This document shows, piece by piece, positions 22,940 to 32,413 of a stretch of 41,201 nt of DNA. This DNA is from Sphingomonadaceae bacterium (GTDB taxonomy: Bacteria; Pseudomonadota; Alphaproteobacteria; Sphingomonadales; Sphingomonadaceae), in NCBI GenBank assembly GCA_030147805.1, contig JASBUR010000010.1, positions 1 through 41,201 on the forward strand, given 5' to 3'. The notes beneath the pieces are model-generated. The model was given only the letters and a program-made list of their open reading frames with translations, searched no databases and was not told where the DNA came from. How positions within the stretch are numbered: position 1 is the stretch's first letter; each line of letters opens with the position of its first letter. The translations under genes and the position numbers were made by a program.

Positions 22940-23583
22940 CGCTGTCGGTCGATGTCTTCTGGTCGTTCCGCTCGCCCTATTCCTATCTGGCGACGCCGCG
23001 GCTGCGCGAGATCCGCGACCACTATGACCTGGCGATCAACTTCCGCCCGGTGCGCCCGCTCGCGGTGCGCGACGCCGGCTTCTTCGAGCGCGTCCATCCC
23101 AACTGGTCCTTCTACGTCGTGCGCGACTGCTTCCGCCTCGCGCAGATGGCCGGGCTGCCGTTCGCGCCGCCGCGCCCCGACCCGATCGTCCAGGACCTGG
23201 CGACGCGCGCGATCTCGCCCGACCAGCCCTATATCGGCCGGCTGACGCGGCTCGGGCAGGCGGCGGTCGAGCAGGGCGACGGCCTCGCCTTCGCCGACGA
23301 GGTCGCGCGGCTGATCTGGGGCGGCACCCCGAACTGGCACGAAGGCGACCATCTCGCCGGCGCCGCCACCGCCGCCGGGCTCGACTGGGCGGCGCTCGAC
23401 GCCGCCGAGCGCGACGAGAGCGAGCGGCTCGACGCGGCGATCGCGGTGCACGAGGCGGCGCAGGCGGCGAGCGGCCACTGGGGCGTGCCGCTGATGGTGT
23501 TCGACGGCGAGCCCTTCTTCGGCCAGGACCGCCTCGACGTGCTGCTGTGGCGGCTGGGGCAGCATGGGCTGACCCGCCGCTGA
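22936..23583 (+). CDS. 2-hydroxychromene-2-carboxylate isomerase / DsbA-like thioredoxin-fold protein
   Basis: A 215-residue member of the DsbA/HCCA isomerase (GST-kappa-like) group. The N-terminal strand leads into F-R-S13-P14-Y15-S16-Y-L-A, where the DsbA CxxC is replaced by S-P-Y-S; a Ser at this position is the glutathione-activating residue in HCCA isomerases. The C-terminus has the cis-Pro region WGVPLMVFDGEPFFGQDRLD, a hallmark of the family. Known members isomerise ring-cleavage products in naphthalene-type degradation; this one lies in a lipid/CoA operon instead, so the aromatic role is not assured. Translationally coupled to the CFA-type gene. Confidence 0.85.
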   Translation: MTLSVDVFWSFRSPYSYLATPRLREIRDHYDLAINFRPVRPLAVRDAGFFERVHPNWSFYVVRDCFRLAQMAGLPFAPPRPDPIVQDLATRAISPDQPYIGRLTRLGQAAVEQGDGLAFADEVARLIWGGTPNWHEGDHLAGAATAAGLDWAALDAAERDESERLDAAIAVHEAAQAASGHWGVPLMVFDGEPFFGQDRLDVLLWRLGQHGLTRR

Positions 23584-23599
23584 CCGCGCCATTTTTCCG

Positions 23600-23628
23600 C
23601 TGTGCGCGGACGGCGGCACGGCTATAGT
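23600..23628 (+). promoter_or_regulatory. Candidate dnaN promoter
   Basis: TATAGT at 23623-23628 matches a -10 well and lies 40 bases before the dnaN start codon. The corresponding -35 area (about 23600-23605) is weak. Confidence 0.3.
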
Positions 23629-23668
23629 CGCCGGCAATTCAGGGGCGATGTTTCACGAGGTTTCACGA

Positions 23669-24769
23669 ATGAAGGCGACGGTCGAACGCGCGGCGCTGCT
23701 CAAATGCCTGGGCCACGTCCAGTCGGTGGTCGAGCGCCGCAACACCATCCCCATCCTGTCGAACGTGCTGAACGACGCCAGCGGCGACGCCATCCGGCTG
23801 ATGGCAACCGATCTCGACCTGCAGGTGGTCGAAAGCTTTGCCGCGCAGGTGTCGCAGCCCGGCGCCACCACCGTTTCGGCGCACACGCTGTTCGACATCG
23901 CGCGCAAGCTCCCCGAGGGCAACCAGGTCGAGCTGTCGGTCGACAACAACCGCATGGCCGTGGTCGCCGGCCGTGCCCGCTTCAGCCTCGCGACCCTGCC
24001 GCGCGACGACTTCCCGGTGATCGCCGAGAGCGACCTGCCGACGCGCTTCGCGCTGCCCGCCGAGACGCTGAAGCAGATCATCGACAAGACGCGCTTCGCG
24101 ATCTCGACCGAGGAGACGCGCTACTATCTCAACGGCATCTTCATGCACGTCGCCGACGGCAATCTGCGCGCCGTCGCCACCGACGGCCACCGGCTGGCGC
24201 GGGTGACGACGCCGCTGCCCGACGGCGCCGCGGGCATGCCCGACGTCATCGTGCCGCGCAAATGCGTCGCCGAGGTTCGCAAGCTGCTCGACGAGGCCGA
24301 CGGCGAGGTCGAGGTGTCGCTGTCGGCGTCGAAGATCCGGCTGACCATCGGCCAGGCGACGCTGACCTCGAAGCTGATCGACGGCACCTTCCCCGACTAC
24401 AGCCGCGTCATCCCGACCGCCAACGACAAGCTCTTGAAGATCGACCCGAAGAGCTTCGCCGAGGGCGTCGACCGCGTCGCCGCCATCGCCAGCGAGAAGA
24501 CGCGCGCGGTCAAGCTGTCGCTCGATCGCGACCGGGTGACGCTGTCGGTGACCAGCCCCGAGAACGGCACCGCCGCCGAGGAAGTCCCCGCCGACTATGC
24601 CTCGCCGCCGATCGAGGTCGGCTTCAACGCGCGCTACCTGCTCGACATATTGAACGAGATCGAGGGCGACATGGTGCATGTCCACCTCGCCGACGCCGCC
24701 GCGCCGACGCTGATCCGCGAGGACGACAATTCGCCGGCGCTCTACGTGCTGATGCCGATGCGGGTGTGA
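23669..24769 (+). CDS. dnaN: DNA polymerase III sliding clamp (beta subunit)
   Basis: The ring-shaped processivity clamp of the replicative polymerase. The 366-residue protein has the three DnaN domains in order, with recognisable RRNTIPILSNVL, FAISTEETRYYLNGIFMH, AVATDGHRLA, and the C-terminal LYVLMPMRV that forms part of the partner-binding pocket. ATG at 23669 is chosen over 23648 because it has a GAGG ribosome site eight bases upstream and begins at the conserved MKATVER. A short direct repeat (tttcacga twice) lies between the two Met codons. Usually dnaN is followed closely by recF; here about 1.1 kb intervenes. Confidence 0.98.
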   Translation: MKATVERAALLKCLGHVQSVVERRNTIPILSNVLNDASGDAIRLMATDLDLQVVESFAAQVSQPGATTVSAHTLFDIARKLPEGNQVELSVDNNRMAVVAGRARFSLATLPRDDFPVIAESDLPTRFALPAETLKQIIDKTRFAISTEETRYYLNGIFMHVADGNLRAVATDGHRLARVTTPLPDGAAGMPDVIVPRKCVAEVRKLLDEADGEVEVSLSASKIRLTIGQATLTSKLIDGTFPDYSRVIPTANDKLLKIDPKSFAEGVDRVAAIASEKTRAVKLSLDRDRVTLSVTSPENGTAAEEVPADYASPPIEVGFNARYLLDILNEIEGDMVHVHLADAAAPTLIREDDNSPALYVLMPMRV

Positions 24770-24812
24770 TCTAGCTGTTGTGTTTTTGCGAACGGAGAAG
24801 ACCAGATTTTGA

Positions 24813-25162
24813 GTTAGGGGTGATTGACTCCTTTTGTTCCGGATTCAATCATCCTTAACGGCAGTCACACTGCTACCGCCTTTTTGCCTCCGAACACCGA
24901 GCGCGCCTTCTGGGCCGAGGTGCATCGGGCACCTTCGGGGACCGGGCCGAAACCCGGGTGCAGAAAGGAAGGCTGGAGATGGTGCGGGTACCTGTACGCG
25001 CATACATCCGTCGGCGGTTCGGCAGGCATGAGCGTGTCCGCGCTCATACCCGCCGCTGGCCGATGCAGTACTCGCTTGGGTTCTAAGACCTAGTTCCCCT
25101 GGTGAGAGGCAGTGTGGCTGCCACCCTTGAGCGCCTAGGGCGCGGTTCGGACTTTGAGTCCG
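24813..25162 (+). ncRNA. Candidate structured RNA of unknown family
   Basis: Seven or more short stems follow one another within 350 bases. The first is long: 15 paired positions (24813-24827 with 24845-24859) plus three more inside after one mismatch. Two of its pairs are G-U only if the plus strand is transcribed, and would be C-A mismatches on the other strand, which points to a plus-strand RNA. The stem at 25012-25055 combines a 6-bp outer and a 7-bp inner helix. The sequence does not show the conserved cores of tmRNA, RNase P RNA, SRP RNA or 6S RNA as I know them. Expression, ends and function are unknown. Confidence 0.3.
24979..25086 (+). CDS. Possible 35-residue basic peptide
   Basis: An ATG with an AAGGAAGG ribosome-like site six to eight bases upstream opens a 35-codon frame. 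The peptide is very basic and has an internal echo: VRVPVRAYIRRR then HERVRAHTRRWP, so the unit V-R-A-(Y/H)-(I/T)-R-R occurs twice. Such V-x-A-(Y/H)-T-R repeats occur in some small proteins of unknown role. Against coding: the same bases form strong RNA hairpins (25012-25055), and high-GC DNA gives Arg-rich frames easily. Its neighbours are dnaN and a toxin-antitoxin pair. Treat as a hypothesis. Confidence 0.3.
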   Translation: MVRVPVRAYIRRRFGRHERVRAHTRRWPMQYSLGF

Positions 25163-25326
25163 GTAACGTTTGATGTCAATCCGCCATCGTCGCCCGTAGC
25201 GAGCCGTCCGCCTTGAGCTATTGTGCGGACGATCGGGGCGGGTCGCACTTCCCCACAAATCTGGCGGACTTCGGCGTGAACGCATCGCCGCATCCCGACG
25301 GCCGCGGCGATGCAGCCTCGAAACCG

Positions 25327-25593
25327 TCAGCGATAGACTTCGCGTCGGTGCGCGATGCGCACGACGAGGATGAGCACGCGCTCGTCCTCGATACGGGCGA
25401 TGACCCGATAGTCGCCGATGCGATAGCGCCAATAGCCGGTCCACGCCCCGACGAGCGGCTGGCCGGCCGAGCGGGGATCGTCGCGCACCGCGATGCGGTC
25501 GCGCAGCGTCTTGGCGATGCGCCGCGCCGGCTCGGCGCCGAGCTCGCGGAGCTGCTGCGCCGCCTCCGGCGTGAATTCACTCTTCCAGGTCAA
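25327..25593 (-). CDS. RelE/ParE family toxin
   Basis: An 88-residue toxin of the RelE/ParE superfamily. The N-terminus WKSEFTPEAAQQLRELG and the long helix RRIAKTLRDRIAVRDDPRS are followed by the beta-sheet core YWRYRIGDYRVIARI and the terminal VVRIAHRREVYR. The C-terminal basic residues and final Tyr-Arg match RelE-type mRNA interferases, which cleave mRNA in the ribosome A site; a ParE-type gyrase poison is less likely. Its start overlaps the antitoxin stop by 17 bases, so the two are coupled, antitoxin first. Confidence 0.9.
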   Translation of the reverse strand: MTWKSEFTPEAAQQLRELGAEPARRIAKTLRDRIAVRDDPRSAGQPLVGAWTGYWRYRIGDYRVIARIEDERVLILVVRIAHRREVYR

Positions 25594-25795
25594 GCCCGGC
25601 GATCAATTCATCGAGCGGAATGGCGTCCTGCGGCCGAAAGCGCTTCATCACCTCTTCGGCGAGATAATAATCCTCCAGATCTTCGATATATTCTTCGATC
25701 GCGGCCCGCGCGTAGAAGCTCTTGGTGCGCCCGGTCTTGTCGGCGAGCTCCGCCAGCCGGGCCTCGAGGTCGGGGGGCAATCGAATCGCGAGCAT
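25577..25795 (-). CDS. RelB-like ribbon-helix-helix antitoxin
   Basis: A 72-residue antitoxin. The N-terminal beta strand MLAIRLPPDLEARLAELA and helices with GRTKSFYARAAIEEYIEDLE are the ribbon-helix-helix DNA-binding fold of RelB/CopG antitoxins; the acidic C-terminus (AIPLDELIAGLDLEE) should bind and neutralise the toxin encoded directly downstream. The perfect palindrome 16 bases before its start codon is the expected autoregulatory operator. The pair is divergent from recF. Confidence 0.9.
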   Translation of the reverse strand: MLAIRLPPDLEARLAELADKTGRTKSFYARAAIEEYIEDLEDYYLAEEVMKRFRPQDAIPLDELIAGLDLEE

Positions 25796-25810
25796 GAGGG
25801 ATCCTTCTTA

Positions 25811-25828
25811 CGCTATACATGTATAGCG
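25811..25828. promoter_or_regulatory. Perfect 18-bp palindromic operator of the toxin-antitoxin pair
   Basis: CGCTATACATGTATAGCG is fully self-complementary and contains a TATACA -10-like sequence readable on both strands. It lies 16 bases upstream of the antitoxin start and 45 bases upstream of the recF start. Ribbon-helix-helix antitoxins bind short palindromes of this kind to repress their own promoter; an effect on recF is possible by position. Confidence 0.75.
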
Positions 25829-25872
25829 CTCGCGATTTTGCGGCAAGGCGATCCTTCCAGTACAGCCTGCCC

Positions 25873-27024
25873 ATGATCGCGGCGCCGTTCCCCGACACCT
25901 CCGAAACGCTCGCTCCATCCTGGGTCGCGCGGGTGGCGTTGCGCGACTTCCGTTCCTATATCGATCAGGCGGTGGACGTGGGGTCCGGCCCCGTCGTCGT
26001 CACCGGCGAGAACGGCGCGGGCAAGACCAATCTGCTCGAGGCGATCTCGCTGCTGTCGCCGGGCCGCGGCCTGCGCGGCGTGGCGATTTCGGAACTGGCG
26101 CGCCACGCCGGTCCGGGCAGCTGGGCGGTGTCGGCGCGGATCGAAAGCGGCGGCGGCGTCGAGATCGGGACCGGCACCACCGCGACGGCGCGCGAACGGC
26201 GGCAGGTGCGCGTCAACGGCGCCGGCGCCGCGGTGGCGACGCTCGGCGACTGGCTGTCGATCCTGTGGCTGACGCCGGCGATGGACCGGCTGTTCGCCGA
26301 AGGCGCGGGCGGACGGCGGCGGTTTCTCGACCGGCTGACTCTGGCGCTGCATCCGGCGCATGCCGGGCAGGCCGCGCGCTACGAGGCGGCGATGCGCGCG
26401 CGCAACCGGCTGCTCGGCGACGACGCGCCCGCCGACCCGGCGTGGCTGTCGGCGCTCGAGCGCCAGATGGCCGAGCATGGCGTCGCGGTGGCAGCGGCGC
26501 GCCGCGATACGGTGACGGCGCTGGCCGAGCGGCTGGCGCTGGCGCCCGAGAGTCTCTTCGCACGCGCCCGCGCGACGCTCGACGGCTGGGCCGAAGACGC
26601 GCTAGAGAGGGCGGCGGACGCGGAGGTCGAGGACCGCTTCGCCGCCGAGCTGGCGCAGCGGCGCGGGGCCGATGCCGGCGCGGGGCGGGCGACGCTCGGG
26701 CCGCACCGGTCAGATCTTTCGGTGGTGCATGCCGGCAAGGACATGCCCGCCGAGCGCTGCTCGACCGGCGAGCAGAAGGCGCTGCTGCTGGGGCTGATCC
26801 TGGCGCATGCCGAGCTGGTCGGCGAACGGCGCGGCCGGGCGCCGGTGCTGCTGCTCGACGAGGTGGCGGCGCATCTCGACGCCGGGCGGCGCGACGCGCT
26901 GTTCGAGCGGCTGGTGCGCATGGGCGCGCAGGTGTGGATGACCGGGACCGACCGGTCGCTGTTCGAAGGCCTGGAGCGCCAGGCGAGTTTCGTGGCCGTC
27001 GACGAAGGACGGCTGATTGGATGA
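25873..27024 (+). CDS. recF: DNA replication and repair protein RecF
   Basis: ABC-type ATPase of the SMC family that helps load RecA at single-strand gaps. The 383-residue protein has LRDFRSY near the N-terminus, Walker A GENGAGKT (45-52), the RecF-specific [23 protein letters not shown] region split over two conserved blocks, LGPHRSDL, the signature [13 protein letters not shown] and Walker [13 protein letters not shown]. Start at 25873 avoids reading through the toxin-antitoxin operator; an upstream in-frame ATG (25819) lies inside that palindrome. It is followed by a palindromic repeat and gyrB. Confidence 0.96.
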   Translation: MIAAPFPDTSETLAPSWVARVALRDFRSYIDQAVDVGSGPVVVTGENGAGKTNLLEAISLLSPGRGLRGVAISELARHAGPGSWAVSARIESGGGVEIGTGTTATARERRQVRVNGAGAAVATLGDWLSILWLTPAMDRLFAEGAGGRRRFLDRLTLALHPAHAGQAARYEAAMRARNRLLGDDAPADPAWLSALERQMAEHGVAVAAARRDTVTALAERLALAPESLFARARATLDGWAEDALERAADAEVEDRFAAELAQRRGADAGAGRATLGPHRSDLSVVHAGKDMPAERCSTGEQKALLLGLILAHAELVGERRGRAPVLLLDEVAAHLDAGRRDALFERLVRMGAQVWMTGTDRSLFEGLERQASFVAVDEGRLIG

Positions 27025-27028
27025 GGTG

Positions 27029-29594
<2,566 letters not shown>

Positions 29595-29612
29595 CGGCCG
29601 CGCGGCGGCCCG

Positions 29613-29700
29613 CTATGGCGCCGGCCGGAAGGTGGCGAAGGCGTTGAGCGGATAGAGGGCGAGCGGCAGGCTCGCCCCGCCGGGTCGGCCGACGACGCGC
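29613..29700 (-). pseudogene. Possible C-terminal remnant of an unidentified gene
   Basis: In the gap between gyrB and the ATPase gene, the minus strand reads LSRVVGRPGGASLPLALYPLN then AFATFRPAP and a TAG stop. The residues look protein-like and nearly all third codon positions are G or C, unlike a random gap. Upstream (higher coordinates) the frame runs into the antisense of the ATPase gene and loses protein character, so at most a short 3' tail survives. The parent family was not recognised. An 8-bp hairpin (29657-29664/29670-29677) overlaps it. Confidence 0.25.
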
Positions 29701-29712
29701 GAAAGAGGCTGG

Positions 29713-32391
29713 ATGCAGGTTGAGGACGATCGCGCCTGGCACGCCATCGACGCCGAGGAGGCGCTGGCGGGCCTGTGCAGCCGCCGCGCCGGGCTGACCG
29801 CCGACGAAGCGGTCGAGCGCATGGCGCTCCACGGCCCGAACAGCCTGCCGGCCCCCGCGCCGCCGCATCCGGTCGTCCGGCTGCTCGGGCAGTTCAACAG
29901 CGCGCTGATCTATTTCCTCCTGGCCGCCGCGGCGGCGGCGGCAGCGCTCGGGCATCTCGTCGACGCGGCGGTCATCCTGGGCGTCGTGCTGGTCAACGCC
30001 GTCGTCGGCGTCGTGCAGGAGGGCAAGGCCGAGCGCGCGCTTCGCGCGATCCGCGATCTCGTCGCCGCGCAGGCCACCGTCCTGCGCGACGGCGCGCGCC
30101 GGACCGTCGCCGCCGCCGACGTCGTGCCCGGCGACGTGGTGCTGCTGCATGCCGGCGAGCGCGTCCCGGCCGACCTGCGGCTGCTGCGCGCGCAGGGTCT
30201 GACGATCGACGAGGCGCTGCTGACCGGCGAATCGGTCGCCGCCGAGAAGGACTCGCGCCGCGTCGCCGCCGGCAGCGCGCTCGGCGAGCGCCGGTCGATG
30301 GCGTTCGCGGGAACGCTCGTCGCGGCGGGCCAGGGGAGCGGCGTGGTCACCGCGACGGGCCGCCGTACCGAGATCGGGCGCATCAGCGGACTGGTGCAGT
30401 CGGTCGAGCCGCTGACGACGCCGCTGCTTCGCCAGATCAACGGCTTCGCCCGGCGCTTCACCGCGCTGATGGTCGTGGCCGGCACGCTGCTGTTCCTGTT
30501 CGCGGTGCTGGTGCGCGGCTACGGCTGGTCGGAGGCGCTGATCGCGGTGGTGGCGCTCGCGGTGGGGGCGATTCCCGAAGGCCTGCCCGCGGTCATCACG
30601 ATCACGCTGGCGATCGGCGTCCAGCGGATGGCGGCGCGCAACGCCGTGGTCCGCAAGCTGCCGGCGGTCGAGACGCTCGGCGCGACCTCGGTGATCTGCA
30701 CCGACAAGACCGGCACGCTGACCCGCAACGAGATGACCGCGCGGCGGATCGTCGTCCCCGGCCACGAAATCAGCGTCTCGGGCGCCGGCTACGAACCCGA
30801 CGGCGCGCTGACCGCCGCGGACGCCGACGACGGCGGCGCGGCGCTCGCCGCGGCGCAGGGGCTCGTCCGCGCCGCGCTGCTGTGCAACGACGCGCGGCTG
30901 CGCCGCGGCCCGGCGGGGTGGATCGTCGAGGGCGATCCGATGGAGGGAGCGCTCGTGGCGCTCGCCACCAAGGCGGGACTCGATCCCGAGGCGGTGCGCG
31001 GCGACTGGCGCCGCCAGGCCGAAATCCCGTTCGATGCCGCGCACCGCTTCATGGCGACGCTGCACCGCGCGCCCGACGGCAGCGGCGTCATCTTCGTCAA
31101 GGGCGCCCCCGAAGCGCTGCTGGCCATGACCGACGCCGCCGAGGCCGCCGGCTGGACGGCGCGCGCGACCGCCGCCGCCGCCGCCGGCGAGCGCGTCCTC
31201 GGTTTCGGCATGAAACGGCTGCCGGCGCCGCCGGCGGCGCTGTCGTTCGACGATCTCGACGGCGGCGTCGACTTCCTCGGACTGATCGGGTTCATCGATC
31301 CGCCGCGGCCCGAAGCGCTCGCGGCGATCGCCGAATGCCGCTCGGCGGGAATCGCCGTGAAGATGATCACCGGCGACCATCTCGCCACCGCGCTGGCGAT
31401 CGCGCGGCAGGTCGGCATCGCCGACGCGCCGCGCGGCATCACCGGCGCCGAGCTCGACGCGCTGTCCGACGCGGCGCTCGCCGCGGCGGTCGACGGCCTG
31501 TCGGTGTTCGCGCGGACGACTCCCGAACAGAAGTTGCGGATCATCCGCGCGCTGCAGCAGCGCGGCGCCATCGTCGCGATGACCGGCGACGGCGTCAACG
31601 ACGCCCCGGCGCTCAAGCAGGCCGACGTCGGGACGGCGATGGGCGTCAAGGGCACCGCGGCGGCGCGCGAGGCCGCGCACATGGTGCTGCTCGACGACAA
31701 TTTCGCGTCGATCGTCGCCGCGGTCCGCGAGGGGCGCACCGTCCACGACAACATCCGCAAGGTGATCGCGCTCACGCTGCCCACCGACGGCGGCGAGATG
31801 CTGGTCGTCGTGCTCGCCATCCTGCTCGGCTTCGCGCTGCCGATGACGGCGACGCAGATTCTGTGGATCAACCTGGTGACCGCGGTGACGCTCGGGCTGG
31901 TGCTGGCGTTCGAGCCCGCCGAACCGGGCATCATGGACCGGCCGCCGCGCCTGCCCGGGGCGCCGCTGCTGTCGCGCTTCCTGATCTGGCGGATCCTGCT
32001 GCTGTCGCTGCTGTTCACCGCGATGACGCTCGGGGTGTTCTTCCATGCGCTCGCCGGCGGGCGCGGGATCGAGACGGCGCGGACGATGGTGGTCAACATG
32101 CTCGCCGTTGCCGAGGTCTTCTACCTGTTCAGCGTGCGCTACCTGCACCGGCGCTCGCTGACCTGGCGCGGGGCGCTGGGAACGCCGGCGGTGCGCTGGG
32201 GCATCGTCGGCATCGTCGCGGCGCAGCTGCTCTTCACCTACGCCCCCTTCATGAACCGCATTTTCGACTCGCGGCCGCTGACCGCCGGCGACGGCCTGCT
32301 GATCGTCGCGATCGGCGTGGCGCTCCTGCTCTTGCTCGAAGCGGAGAAGGCGCTGCTGCGGCGCTGGACCGGCGGATCGATCGCGTCCTGA
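29713..32391 (+). CDS. P-type cation-transporting ATPase (P2-like)
   Basis: An 892-residue inner-membrane ion pump. Motifs: TGES at 171-174, PEGLP at 288-292 in M4, phosphorylation site D331-KTGTL, and GDGVND at 625-630. The N-terminus has the cation-ATPase domain (GLTADEAVERMALHGPNSLP) and the C-terminal part the last membrane segments. Compared with animal Ca-pumps, M5 keeps the glutamate (E695 in TDGGEM) but M6 reads N720-L-V-T723-A724, so the aspartate that binds Ca2+ is replaced by Ala. The transported ion is therefore uncertain; many bacterial members of this subgroup share the change. It follows gyrB by 118 bases. Confidence 0.92.
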   Translation: MQVEDDRAWHAIDAEEALAGLCSRRAGLTADEAVERMALHGPNSLPAPAPPHPVVRLLGQFNSALIYFLLAAAAAAAALGHLVDAAVILGVVLVNAVVGVVQEGKAERALRAIRDLVAAQATVLRDGARRTVAAADVVPGDVVLLHAGERVPADLRLLRAQGLTIDEALLTGESVAAEKDSRRVAAGSALGERRSMAFAGTLVAAGQGSGVVTATGRRTEIGRISGLVQSVEPLTTPLLRQINGFARRFTALMVVAGTLLFLFAVLVRGYGWSEALIAVVALAVGAIPEGLPAVITITLAIGVQRMAARNAVVRKLPAVETLGATSVICTDKTGTLTRNEMTARRIVVPGHEISVSGAGYEPDGALTAADADDGGAALAAAQGLVRAALLCNDARLRRGPAGWIVEGDPMEGALVALATKAGLDPEAVRGDWRRQAEIPFDAAHRFMATLHRAPDGSGVIFVKGAPEALLAMTDAAEAAGWTARATAAAAAGERVLGFGMKRLPAPPAALSFDDLDGGVDFLGLIGFIDPPRPEALAAIAECRSAGIAVKMITGDHLATALAIARQVGIADAPRGITGAELDALSDAALAAAVDGLSVFARTTPEQKLRIIRALQQRGAIVAMTGDGVNDAPALKQADVGTAMGVKGTAAAREAAHMVLLDDNFASIVAAVREGRTVHDNIRKVIALTLPTDGGEMLVVVLAILLGFALPMTATQILWINLVTAVTLGLVLAFEPAEPGIMDRPPRLPGAPLLSRFLIWRILLLSLLFTAMTLGVFFHALAGGRGIETARTMVVNMLAVAEVFYLFSVRYLHRRSLTWRGALGTPAVRWGIVGIVAAQLLFTYAPFMNRIFDSRPLTAGDGLLIVAIGVALLLLLEAEKALLRRWTGGSIAS

Positions 32392-32413
32392 TCCGGGGGG
32401 CCGGCGCGCCCGG

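Larger units (their letters stand above)
24770..25326. other. 557-base gap after dnaN, hairpin-rich, no recognised gene
   Basis: This is the only long gene-poor stretch in the window. Its first part (24775-24860) is clearly less GC-rich than the rest. From 24813 to 25162 it is dense in inverted repeats: 24813-24859, 24861-24873, 24915-24938 (one bulge), 24942-24957, 25012-25055, 25108-25122, 25131-25143 and 25148-25162. A further 7-bp pair is at 25205-25211/25225-25231. It contains a possible 35-codon frame at 24979-25086. From 25163 to the toxin stop nothing else is recognisable. Confidence 0.7.

Noticed and set aside
25125..25147. Group II intron domain V-like pattern (GAGC...GGTTC)
   Set aside because: Too short for domain V and no intron-encoded reverse transcriptase or other domains nearby.
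25087..25162. Cobalamin or other known riboswitch
   Set aside because: The CAGTGTGGCTGCCA patch is only superficially like a B12 box, the rest of the consensus is absent, and no transport or synthesis gene follows on the same strand.
25141..25165. tRNA T-arm-like sequence (GGTTCG...GAGTCCGG)
   Set aside because: The arm is interrupted by extra bases, and no acceptor, D or anticodon stem fits around it.
24770..25200. tmRNA (including the two-piece alphaproteobacterial form), RNase P RNA, SRP RNA or 6S RNA in the gap after dnaN
   Set aside because: No tag-peptide reading frame of the expected type, no GAGGAAAGTCC-like RNase P core and no SRP GGAAG-type loop in its stem context could be found on either strand.
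25240..25260. DnaA-box-like TTCCCCACA near dnaN, as a sign of a replication origin
   Set aside because: Single site with two departures from the consensus, no cluster and no AT-rich unwinding element.
25819..25872. Earlier recF start codon at 25819
   Set aside because: It lies inside the toxin-antitoxin operator, would add 18 residues not typical of RecF, and has no ribosome site.
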